Shown one piece after another: positions 28,122 to 36,300 of a stretch of 45,493 nt of DNA. The notes beneath the pieces are model-generated. The model was not told the DNA's origin, ran no database searches, and saw only the letters and a program-made list of their open reading frames with translations. The stretch is from Cytophaga aurantiaca DSM 3654. GTDB taxonomy: Bacteria; Bacteroidota; Bacteroidia; Cytophagales; Cytophagaceae. The position numbers were made by a program, and so were the translations under genes. Location: positions 1 to 45,493 of the forward strand of contig NZ_KB903640.1 of NCBI RefSeq assembly GCF_000379725.1. Direction: 5' to 3'. Numbering within the stretch: position 1 is the stretch's first letter; the number at the start of each line of letters is the position of its first letter.

Positions 28122-28661
28122 TCATTTCTTTTTATTCTTCCTCTTGTCATCAACTCGTATTGCTTCCCAAGAAGGTGGTGTAAGAACCCAGCCGTAATTT
28201 CCATATTTATAGAACTGATACAGATAATATTTACCATCAACCCATGTTGTTGATTTTTCAGGAAGTTCTATTTCATAACGACCAGTCATAAATGGTATAG
28301 AATCTATATAAAACCAGTTATAATAAATATCTTTAATTACAACCTCCATTGTGTCCTCTTTTCTAACTATATAAATTATATAAGGTGGATTGTTAATTGT
28401 ATTATCAAGTGCAAGCATAAAAGCATAAACAGAATCCTTTTGCCATGGACAATACTTCCATGCCGATTCAGCTTCAGGGTCTGAAGTATGAACAACATAT
28501 TGCTCATTATTTTTTTTAATAAGCTTGTTGCCTTCAAACAATCTAAAACGAATAATAGTCGTAATAACACAGCTATCTCCTGGGCTCGGCTGAGCAAATA
28601 CTTTAACAGGAATAAACAGGATCAAAAAAATAATGGTAAACCTTAAATTTATTGGTATCAT
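28122..28661 (-). CDS. Small exported protein of unknown function
   Basis: 179 residues with a signal peptide (RFTIIFLILFIPVKVFA before QPSPGDSC). The mature part is rich in aromatic residues and beta-prone stretches and ends in a basic tail, DDKRKNKKK. No domain is recognised. It is the first of two genes read in the same direction between the duplicate tRNA-Thr genes; a 27-bp tandem duplication sits in its upstream region. Confidence 0.65.
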   Translation of the reverse strand: MIPINLRFTIIFLILFIPVKVFAQPSPGDSCVITTIIRFRLFEGNKLIKKNNEQYVVHTSDPEAESAWKYCPWQKDSVYAFMLALDNTINNPPYIIYIVRKEDTMEVVIKDIYYNWFYIDSIPFMTGRYEIELPEKSTTWVDGKYYLYQFYKYGNYGWVLTPPSWEAIRVDDKRKNKKK

Positions 28662-28707
28662 TAGTTGTTGTTTTAAAGCCGACTTTATAAAAATATATCA
28701 AGATTTC

Positions 28708-28761
28708 TCTTTGAAGAACATACCATTAATACCATCTTTGAAGAACATACCATTAATACCA
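28708..28761. repeat. Perfect tandem duplication of 27 bp
   Basis: The unit TCTTTGAAGAACATACCATT plus AATACCA is present at 28708-28734 and again at 28735-28761 with no mismatch. It lies 47-100 bp upstream of the minus-strand start at 28661, in promoter territory. Perfect identity implies a recent event. Confidence 0.9.
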
Positions 28762-28842
28762 AATTAAACGGATAGTAACCCAAAGAGATACATCATTTTA
28801 CAGCACTTCTTAAAACTTATTAACTAAAACCTAAAACACACG

Positions 28843-28873
28843 TTTGATATTTCCGAAAACGTTCTTATATTTG
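28843..28873 (+). promoter_or_regulatory. Promoter of tRNA-Thr copy 2
   Basis: TTTG at 28843-28846 and TATATTTG at 28866-28873 separated by exactly 19 bp, a full match to the Bacteroidota promoter consensus. The leader from 28861 onward matches that of copy 1 except for one extra T, but the -33 region is different sequence. Confidence 0.88.
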
Positions 28874-28893
28874 CACTCCCTTTACGGGTAAAA

Positions 28894-28966
<73 letters not shown>

Positions 28967-28969
28967 CTT

Positions 28970-29007
28970 AAAAATGGTAAACATGAAAATTGTTTACCAT
29001 TTTTTTT
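28970..29007 (+). terminator. Terminator of tRNA-Thr copy 2
   Basis: AAAAATGGTAAAC pairs with GTTTACCATTTTT and is followed by further T residues, starting four bases after the tRNA. Confidence 0.9.
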
Positions 29008-29027
29008 GCCCCCACACCATGATCTTT

Positions 29028-29225
29028 GGCACAAGCGAATGCTTGCGCCGGCATGCTAGCCCCATCGGGGCGTCATGTTGGTAGAAAGACAACCTCCTCC
29101 CACCCAATACGCACGGAGCTCCGTTTAGGAGCGACAATCAAACACAAACAACATACCTTCCCTATGGGACTCGCACGATTTTCTATTTGTATTTCTTTTC
29201 TACCAACATTTCATCCCTACGGGAT
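29028..29225. repeat. Palindrome cluster with 13-bp inverted repeats
   Basis: In order: GGCACAAGC-GAAT-GCTTGCGCC (29028-29049, one mismatch); GCCCC-ATC-GGGGC (29059-29071); ATGTTGGTAGAAA (29075-29087); ACGGAGCTCCGT (29113-29124), which can alternatively pair as GCTCC/GGAGC to 29132; TCCC-TAT-GGGA (29159-29169); TTTCTACCAACAT (29197-29209), exact inverse of the earlier 13-mer; ATCCC-TAC-GGGAT (29213-29225). The 13-bp repeats bracket about 109 bp and each has a CCC-3 nt-GGG hairpin on its outer side. Similar strings are familiar from other Bacteroidota genomes; a REP- or MITE-like element is likely. Confidence 0.8.
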
Positions 29226-29375
29226 TATGATTACAACAATCATCCAAAGAAACACACTCGATAATATGTAAAGTCCATTTAGGGATTAAATGAAAGGTGT
29301 AAAGCTATTTTAGTAATTAGAATAAAATCTGTAACGCTTTTTCTGTATAAAACACTTTGAATAATGTACCAATTA

Positions 29376-29573
29376 TGTATGGTTGAAGTATGAGTCAAGT
29401 ATGACGATAGTATGAGGTAAGTATGGATATAGTATGAGCATAGTATGAAGTAAGTATGAACACAGTATGAGCATAGTATGACAACTGTATGAACCTAGTA
29501 CGAGGTATGTATGAGTATAGCATAGTAATACCCTATAATTACCATACCAATAGTATGAGATAAGTATGAACCA
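29376..29573. repeat. Phased array of 18 units of 11 bp: AGTATGA core plus 4 variable bases
   Basis: The 7-bp core begins at 29376 and every 11 bases to 29563. Ten cores read exactly AGTATGA; others are one base off (AGTATGG, TGTATGA, AGTACGA, TGTATGG is two). Three units at 29519, 29530 and 29541 have decayed, yet the phase is kept and two perfect cores follow at 29552 and 29563. The 4-bp spacers vary almost freely. A period of 11 is not a multiple of three and the core carries TGA, so it is not coding. No named element fits. Confidence 0.9.
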
Positions 29574-29604
29574 TAACCTAAGATACGGTTACACTTCTTA
29601 AAAC

Positions 29605-30624
29605 TTAAAACCTATTACTTAGAACATCAACCAGCTGCTCCTTGCCGATCCCCTCAGCACATTTAAAATGTCCTTCCGGACACGCCTTATACCCATGCAA
29701 TCCGCAAGGTCTGCAGCCAAGTTTCTCTGTTGTTTCGATGTTGAATGAGGTGTCGGATAGCGGACCGAAACCAAAGGCTGGAACCGTTGAACAAAAAATC
29801 GCTGCTACCGGTGCATTCATGGAAGACGCAATATGCATAGGTGCCGAATCATTCACATAATTCATCGCTGCTTTTTCCATCAAGGCAGCAGACTCTAAAA
29901 AAGACAACTTACCTGCAAGAATTTCAATCCGAAGGTTTGTTACAACCTGAGATTTTATCCAGCTGCAGCTTTCCGCATCGCCTGGTGCACCAAGTAAGTA
30001 AACAGTATACTCTAAGGGAACCTGATTTAAAAAATCGATCCACTTATGTGCAGGATATTGTTTCGTAAACCACACAGAGTTTGGTGCAGCACAAATGAAT
30101 GATTTCTGTGTATATACTTCTACCCTTGCGTAGTGTTCTTTCGTTGGGTACAGTTTCGGTTGCCTCTTCAATGTTGAAGCAAACCAGGCAACCAACTGAT
30201 TGTTGCGATCCACTTCGTGCAGGCCTTTATCCAACTCATGAGGAACTTTCTTTGTAAACAAAAACGAGAATGGATTCTTATTATATCCTACCGTAATTCC
30301 TCCGCCCGACAATGCCGTAAGTAAGCCCGTAGCTCCGAAGCGCTGAAGATTTATAACGAGATCATATTTCGAAGCACGGATCGTTTTAAGCAATGCAAAC
30401 AGATTCTTATACTTGGATTGCTTTTTATCCCAGATCAATACCTGATTTAAAAATGGATGCTGTTGAAAAAGGGATTCATTGCCTTTGCGCACCAATAGAT
30501 CAATACGTGCTTCTGGTAATGAATTATGAATGGATTCAAGCAAAGCGGTTGCTAAAATAGCATCGCCAATAAATGCCGTTTGTATAACAAGTATTTTATT
30601 CAGGTTTACCTGTGCTTTCTGCAT
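29605..30624 (-). CDS. Family 9 glycosyltransferase (heptosyltransferase-like)
   Basis: About 339 residues from the chosen start MQKAQVNLNK. The frame is open to 30657, but a TATCTTTA near-match to the -7 box at 30643-30650 would lie inside a longer protein, and the family normally begins just before KILVIQTAFIGDAILATALL. That N-terminal motif and the later NDSAPMHIASSMNAPVAAIF segment are typical of ADP-heptose:LPS heptosyltransferases (GT9). A C-terminal Cys-rich part (CRPCGLHGYKACPEGHFKC) is also usual for the Bacteroidota forms. It should act at the inner face of the cytoplasmic membrane on lipopolysaccharide or a related glycan; donor and acceptor cannot be read from sequence. Transcribed alone. 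Confidence 0.9.
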   Translation of the reverse strand: MQKAQVNLNKILVIQTAFIGDAILATALLESIHNSLPEARIDLLVRKGNESLFQQHPFLNQVLIWDKKQSKYKNLFALLKTIRASKYDLVINLQRFGATGLLTALSGGGITVGYNKNPFSFLFTKKVPHELDKGLHEVDRNNQLVAWFASTLKRQPKLYPTKEHYARVEVYTQKSFICAAPNSVWFTKQYPAHKWIDFLNQVPLEYTVYLLGAPGDAESCSWIKSQVVTNLRIEILAGKLSFLESAALMEKAAMNYVNDSAPMHIASSMNAPVAAIFCSTVPAFGFGPLSDTSFNIETTEKLGCRPCGLHGYKACPEGHFKCAEGIGKEQLVDVLSNRF

Positions 30625-30815
30625 AAAGAATAAATGATAACATAAAGATACAGACAATTCGTTAATTATAGCATATCACTCCGGTTACGATTCGGTAAAG
30701 TTAGAGCTGTACTTTTACACCAGTCAATCTAGCGCAGGCGTTATCAAAACAATCATTTTATTTTGGTACCACGCCGAAAGTACAATTGTGTAGCCTGTGT
30801 TTTTAAACATTTTTT

Positions 30816-30855
30816 AAATAAAAGCGCCAACCTTGTTGAATCGGGGTTGGCGTAC
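30816..30855 (-). terminator. Terminator of the pentapeptide-repeat gene
   Basis: CGCCAACC and GGTTGGCG pair around a 12-base loop; on the minus strand the stem is followed by TTTTATTT. It begins about 15 bases after the stop codon. Confidence 0.8.
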
Positions 30856-30868
30856 AATTTTCTACAAA

Positions 30869-31429
30869 TCAATCTACAATAATATTATAACCTGCAAGCA
30901 AGCGATGCAGATCCTGTGATTGAAACCGTGCTTTCTTTATGTTATTCGCTTCGGGATGAATCAAAAAACTGACGTTTGTTCTAAAATCTACTCCGCTTAA
31001 GTTTGTTGTGTTGAACAATGCATCAAGTAAATTGCAATCGGATAATTTACTTTTAGAAAGATCTGCCTGCGTAAAATTCACTCCTTCCATGTTGCATTGC
31101 TTAAACGTACTTTTATACAACTTCTTTTTATCAAACGATGCAAAGGAAAGATTGCATTCAACTGCATGGATCTCAAAACCAAAATCACGCGTCTGAGAAA
31201 ACGACAAACCCAACATCTTGCAGGCATTAAATGTACAGGTCTTCAATGCTGCACCATCCAATGAAGCATTACTTAAGTTGCAATTATCAAAAATGCAATC
31301 GATAAATTCGACTCCATTCAATTTTGCATTGGTAAAATCACAGTTTAAAAACAATTGATTATCATATTCACTTTCTTCTAAACGCAAATTCGAATAATCT
31401 TTTGAAATAGGTTTCGATTTAATTTTCAT
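30869..31429 (-). CDS. Pentapeptide-repeat protein
   Basis: 186 residues made of A(D/N)LXX-type pentapeptides, for example CDFTNAKLNGVEF, CNLSNASLDGAAL and CNMEGVNFTQADLSKSKL. These fold as a right-handed square beta-helix that can mimic DNA; Qnr and MfpA proteins of this class protect gyrase. The break around 85-100 (QTRDFGFEIHAVEC) and overall length resemble Qnr/McbG-type architecture, where loops interrupt the coils, but such likeness by eye does not show gyrase protection. No signal peptide. It has its own -7 box and terminator, so it is a single-gene unit. Confidence 0.88.
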   Translation of the reverse strand: MKIKSKPISKDYSNLRLEESEYDNQLFLNCDFTNAKLNGVEFIDCIFDNCNLSNASLDGAALKTCTFNACKMLGLSFSQTRDFGFEIHAVECNLSFASFDKKKLYKSTFKQCNMEGVNFTQADLSKSKLSDCNLLDALFNTTNLSGVDFRTNVSFLIHPEANNIKKARFQSQDLHRLLAGYNIIVD

Positions 31430-31450
31430 GGAGTTTTAAGAAAATATTTT

Positions 31451-31458
31451 CAAATATA
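31451..31458 (-). promoter_or_regulatory. Putative -7 element of the pentapeptide-repeat gene
   Basis: The minus strand reads TATATTTG, a full match to TAnnTTTG, 21 bases before the ATG. No TTTG is found at the -33 distance. Confidence 0.5.
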
Positions 31459-31623
31459 AATTTATTTTTTTTTAATGCGCTTTTTTAGACTATAACCATT
31501 TTAATGAATGAGCGTATAATTAAACATATATTTAAAAAGTAAATGGCTTGAGGGTTTGGTGTTTATCTATGCAACTCAAATACTTATAGTTATATCCACA
31601 AATTAGATGTACCTTCAAAAACG

Positions 31624-31649
31624 GAAAATGATGCAATTACCTCATTTTC
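31624..31649 (+). promoter_or_regulatory. 8-bp-arm dyad upstream of the desaturase gene
   Basis: GAAAATGA and TCATTTTC are exact reverse complements around 10 bases, 27 bases before the ATG. It could be an operator or a temperature-sensitive leader hairpin; there is no T run. Confidence 0.4.
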
Positions 31650-31676
31650 AGAATAATTTATCCTTAATACGTTAAT

Positions 31677-32417
31677 ATGATCATATTTGCTTTCCTTGTT
31701 ATACACTGGTACGTGTCGCTATTTTTTCAATCTGTTTTTCACCATCGTTATTCCGCTCATGGGATTTTCACGATGTCTAAAACATGGGAAAAAATATTCT
31801 ATGTAGGCTGTTTCCTAGCTCAAGGTTCATCATATATCAGTGCCAATGCTTATGGAAAACTGCACCGTTTGCATCACGCTCATACAGATACACCGGAAGA
31901 TCCGCACTCTCCGCAAAACTCTGCCAATGCATTGATGATGATGTGGCAAACACGGAACAACTACATTGATGTATATACAGGCAAGACATTTGTAGATGAA
32001 CGTTATACTAAAAATTTACCTGATTGGCCTGCTTTTGAAAAATTTGTACACAACTTCTATATGCGCTTTATCTGGATCGCTATATATACGTTATTCTATG
32101 TACAATTCGCTACCGAATGGTGGATGTTCTTATTTCTTCCAGTAACTATATTAATGGGTTCAATACAAGGTGTTGCTGTAAATTGGTGGGCACATAAATT
32201 TGGTTATGTGAATTGTAAGATGAACAACACATCTAAAAACATATTACCGATTGATGTAATCTTTTGGGGTGAATCCTTTCACAACAATCACCACGCGAAC
32301 CCACAAAATCCAAACAATTCAATCAAATGGTTTGAATTTGATTCAGGTTATCAAATGATGCGTTTCCTTAATAAGATTCGTGTTATTAAATTAAAACCTT
32401 ACCAAGTTGTCGCTTAG
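31677..32417 (+). CDS. Membrane fatty acid (acyl-CoA) desaturase
   Basis: 246 residues. It should insert a double bond into acyl chains using a di-iron centre, controlling membrane fluidity. All three histidine boxes are visible: HHRYSAH at 22-28, HRLHH at 63-67 and HNNHH at 202-206. Hydrophobic stretches occur at 1-20, 40-55, 125-145 and 148-170. The N-terminus is shorter than in many Delta-9 desaturases, with the first box only 22 residues in, but the start is unambiguous and compact forms like this are common in Bacteroidota. The gene stands alone between a dyad and a strong terminator. The position of desaturation is not inferable. Confidence 0.9.
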   Translation: MIIFAFLVIHWYVSLFFQSVFHHRYSAHGIFTMSKTWEKIFYVGCFLAQGSSYISANAYGKLHRLHHAHTDTPEDPHSPQNSANALMMMWQTRNNYIDVYTGKTFVDERYTKNLPDWPAFEKFVHNFYMRFIWIAIYTLFYVQFATEWWMFLFLPVTILMGSIQGVAVNWWAHKFGYVNCKMNNTSKNILPIDVIFWGESFHNNHHANPQNPNNSIKWFEFDSGYQMMRFLNKIRVIKLKPYQVVA

Positions 32418-32445
32418 GACAAATCCCAAATAAAAAACTAATTTC

Positions 32446-32496
32446 AAACGGCTGAAATAGACACATAAATTGTTCTATTTCAGCCGTTTTTTTTTA
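32446..32496 (+). terminator. Terminator of the desaturase gene
   Basis: AAACGGCTGAAATAG pairs perfectly with CTATTTCAGCCGTTT around a 14-base loop, followed by a T run. Confidence 0.92.
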
Positions 32497-32536
32497 ATCA
32501 AAATAAGTTCTGCCAAGTGGCATACTAGTTTGATCC

Positions 32537-32576
32537 ATTTGGAATTTGTTTTTTGTTATTTGGGATTTGTTTTTTA
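32537..32576. repeat. Two direct 21-bp-spaced copies of ATTTGGRATTTGTTTTTT
   Basis: Copies begin at 32537 and 32558 and differ mainly at one base. A similar string lies inverted at about 32421-32440 on the other side of the desaturase terminator. It precedes the FKBP start and may be a dispersed element. Confidence 0.6.
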
Positions 32577-32618
32577 AAATCGGAACTTGTACGTTCAAAA
32601 TCTATAATAACAACAACA

Positions 32619-33221
32619 ATGGCATTCACAACAGAAAAAGATACCGTAAGCTATAGTCTTGGTGTAAACATTGCAACAAGTCTTAAAAATCAAGGATTTG
32701 AAGATCTAAATTTAGAAGCATTAACTGCTGCATTAACAGATGTATTCGGCAACAAAGCTTTACAGATAGATGAAGAAAAAGGTGGACAAATCTTAAACGC
32801 ATATTTTCAAGGTATGCAGCAACGTAAGCACGCTAAAAATGTTGAAGAAGGTGCTGCATTCTTAAAAGCAAATGGCGCAAAAGCGGACGTAATTACACTT
32901 CCAAGCGGCTTGCAATACAAAGTATTGGTTGAAGGAAACGGAGCCAAACCTAAAGCAACGGATAAAGTAACAACACATTATCATGGTACATTGATCAACG
33001 GTACAGTATTCGACAGTTCTGTTGAACGCGGACAGCCTGCTACTTTCCCGGTTAATGGTGTTATTGCCGGCTGGATCGAAGCATTGCAGTTAATGCCTAC
33101 AGGTTCTAAATGGCAATTATATGTTCCATCTGATTTGGCATATGGCGCTCGTGGTGCTTCTGAATTGATTGGACCGAATACTACATTGATTTTCGATGTG
33201 GAATTGATCTCAATCAACTAA
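32619..33221 (+). CDS. FKBP-type peptidyl-prolyl isomerase
   Basis: 200 residues from MAFTTEKDTVSYSLGVNIA. The frame runs upstream to 32553, but the extra residues lack homology and the ATG at 32619 gives the standard FklB/Mip-type N-terminus. Residues 1-95 are the helical dimerisation domain (DTVSYSLGVNIATSLKNQGF); 108-200 are the catalytic FKBP fold with VTTHYHGTLINGTVFDSS, VIAGWIEALQLMPTGSKW and AYGARG...TTLIFDVELI. It speeds proline isomerisation during folding. There is no signal peptide, so it is probably cytoplasmic, unlike Mip. It is monocistronic with its own terminator. Confidence 0.93.
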   Translation: MAFTTEKDTVSYSLGVNIATSLKNQGFEDLNLEALTAALTDVFGNKALQIDEEKGGQILNAYFQGMQQRKHAKNVEEGAAFLKANGAKADVITLPSGLQYKVLVEGNGAKPKATDKVTTHYHGTLINGTVFDSSVERGQPATFPVNGVIAGWIEALQLMPTGSKWQLYVPSDLAYGARGASELIGPNTTLIFDVELISIN

Positions 33222-33243
33222 TTCGATTCATTCCTGAAATTCT

Positions 33244-33275
33244 AAAAGAGACCTTTAATCGGGTCTCTTTTTTTG
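33244..33275 (+). terminator. Terminator of the FKBP gene
   Basis: AAAAGAGACC and GGTCTCTTTT pair around TTTAATCG, followed by a T run. Confidence 0.92.
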
Positions 33276-33399
33276 TTCTATCTAATTAAAATACAAAGGT
33301 TTGAATAAGTCTATTTTATATTCACATCTTTATTAGTGATTTCGTTACTTTTCAGAAAACCGCTTGTATTATAAAGTAAGGGTAAAGAACCATTGCTTT

Positions 33400-36300
33400 A
33401 TGATGTTAAAAATACTTTTTACATACAGTCCTGAATTTACTTTTGCTTTTTCCCGCAAATTGATTGGTAAAACAATCATTCATTATTTCTCTTTATTGAT
33501 TCTTTTTCTACTTGCCTATCCTTCTTTTGCTGAAGGTACAAAAGAACTAATGCCAACCTCAAGCGATTTTGGTTTCATACAAATCAATGATCGCGGAAGA
33601 AAATTTGCAACCTACAATGCTCCTGTTTTAAACCGCTTATACATTCACATCTGCAGTCCGGGTGAGATCATTTACTTTGGCTTCAAACAACCCGACAATG
33701 ACATTTCTTTTCGTTTAAAAGATCCCTCAGGAAACATCATTGTTCCTGCACAGGCATTGCCAACTTCAGGCGCAGGCTACATAGCCAATTACAACCAAGC
33801 CGTTGCCGGTCCGCAGCAGATCGTAGGAGCTGCAGGATACAATGCAATGAGTTATGCTTCACTGGTAGACGGTGATTATTATATTGAATTTGATAACCCG
33901 GGAAACGCGCAGCGCATCTTTGATTTCTTTGATATTACGGTAGCTTCGGGATCTACAGCTAAAACCGGACGTCTATGGTCGTATTCATGGGATATGAATA
34001 CCAATGCTACAACCAATCCATTTACAGGAAAAATGTACATACTATCCAAAGACAGTATTGTTACAGCAATTGATTTTAATGGCATGCAGCCCTTTGGTGC
34101 AGTGATTACAGCAAACTCTACCGGTCTTTCCAATACAGGAAATGTAATTGCAGACAGAGCAAGTAAGGTTGGTGATTATACATTGCCAGAATATAAAATT
34201 TTCCTGAATGATCCAGACCCTGCTTGCTACCCTACAGGAAGCTTCGGTAGTATCATTGCACCAAGTAAGGTTACGGGCTGTGATCCTTTACACCGATGCA
34301 TAAATATCACGGTTAATAAACCAGGACAAATTGAAATCGTTTTAGACCTGAATGGCACAAGTGGCTATCAACCGAATACCAAAGATCTTTTAATTATAAC
34401 AAATGTTACAGCCGGAGTAAATTGCATTCCATGGAATAGCAAAGACGGACTGGGTAACGATATTACAAACCTCACCACCATACCGCTTCAGGTGAATTAT
34501 CTGAATGGTGTAACACACTTACCCCTGTACGATGTGGAAGCAAACCCGGATGGCTACATTGTAGAACTGATTCGTCCCGCAGGTCCAAAGCCTAAGTTAT
34601 ATTGGGACGACGCAGCAATAACTGCAGGAACAGCTTTAGATGCAAAAGTAAATTTAACAGGCTGTACCAGTACTACCGGCTGTCACAAATGGAAGAACAG
34701 AGGAAATAATAGCTCTGCAGAAACAATAAACACCTGGTGGTATCCCAATATTGTAACAGATAATTTAACTTTTGATCTTCCGCCTGCAATCGTGGATGCA
34801 GATACGCGAAACCTACCAAGCCAATTAAATGACAGTTTGGTTTGTGAACATATTCCTTCCTACCAGCTAAAGGGAAATATTTCAGGTACTAATGGAGGAA
34901 GCTGGACCGGTGGTTCCGGCAGCTTCACTCCTTCCCGAAATGTTGTAGATCCGCTGTATGTCCCAACTTTAGCAGAACGAAACGCAGGATCTCTAAAATT
35001 ATTTCTTTCTTCTTCAGTCGTTCTTGGCGGCTGCCCGAATGCAAAAGATTCTATTCTTATTCGTTTTGAAAAAGCACCGATCATCAATGTGGGTACGGAC
35101 AGAATTCTATGTTCACGTACTAAAACAATTTCCCTTACGGCAGCACTTACAAATACCACAACAGGAATATGGTCGGGGGCTAATGGAACGTATACAGCAG
35201 CAACAAATACTTCCACAACATATACTATATCTCCGGCAGATCTGTCAGCAGGAAATATTAGTCTGATCTTTACATCTACCGGTACACGTTTATGTGCACA
35301 GGAAGATGATACCATCAACATCCTGTTTAATAAACCAGCAGAAATAGAAGTCGGTCCGCCGATAGAAATCTGTAAAGGTAAAACGGTTGTATCCCTTGCG
35401 GCAACGGGCGACAATACAGCCGGCTTAGCATGGTCTGGCGGATTAGGGACATTTCAAAATCCGAATGCTTTATCAACGAATTACACATTGAATTCAAGTG
35501 AAATCAATGCAACTCAGATCAACTTAACATTAACAGCATCTAAAGGAGTTTGTCCGGATTCTTCCGACATATTAAAAATTATCATCAATGCACTACCGAT
35601 TGCTAATGCAGGAAAGGATTCACTGATCTGCAAAGGAACTTCAATTTCCTTTGCAGGAAACTCCAATGCTGCAACAAACAAATGGTATACTCTTCCTTCG
35701 CAGACAGTCGTATCAAATCAGATTGCATATACGGCACAGAATGTAACAGGTGCAAATACATTTGTGTTGGAATCCACAGATGCTAAGCTGTGTAAAAATA
35801 CAGATACCATTTCTGTAAGTGTGTATGAGCTTCCTGATCTAAATCCAGGCGGTCCATATTGTTTGAGTTCAGGATTAACGCTTCATGCGAATGCATCAAA
35901 CATACCGCCTGTTTCAGCAACCTATATCTGGAGTCTGACCAATACGGTTCTTCAAAACGATGCGGTTACTTCAGATCTGAATGCTACTTCTTCAGGGATA
36001 TATACATTAACCTATAAAACTTTAGGATGCAGTAAGGATGTGCTTGTTGTAGTAAACGCCAAGCCTATTTTAACAAGTCCGGATACATTATCATCCTGTG
36101 AAGGAAGTTCCATCAACTTATATACTACAGCTGCTACAGGTTCAACATATGCCTGGTTTGATTCAAATAATACGTTTATTCAAAATGGATCAAGTACAAA
36201 TATTGTTGCACCGCTTTCTTCAAGTAAGTACTTCGTACAGGAAACTGATCTGAATGGATGTGTAAATAAAGATAGCATTGTTGCCATAGGTACACCAATC

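Noticed and set aside
29026..29271. 81-codon + strand frame
   Set aside because: It is made entirely of the palindrome cluster.
29376..29573. CRISPR array
   Set aside because: Units of 7 bp plus 4 bp are far too short for repeats and spacers, and no cas gene is near.
30869..31429. Quinolone-protection protein (Qnr)
   Set aside because: Only the general pentapeptide pattern is seen; the gyrase-contact loops cannot be identified by eye.
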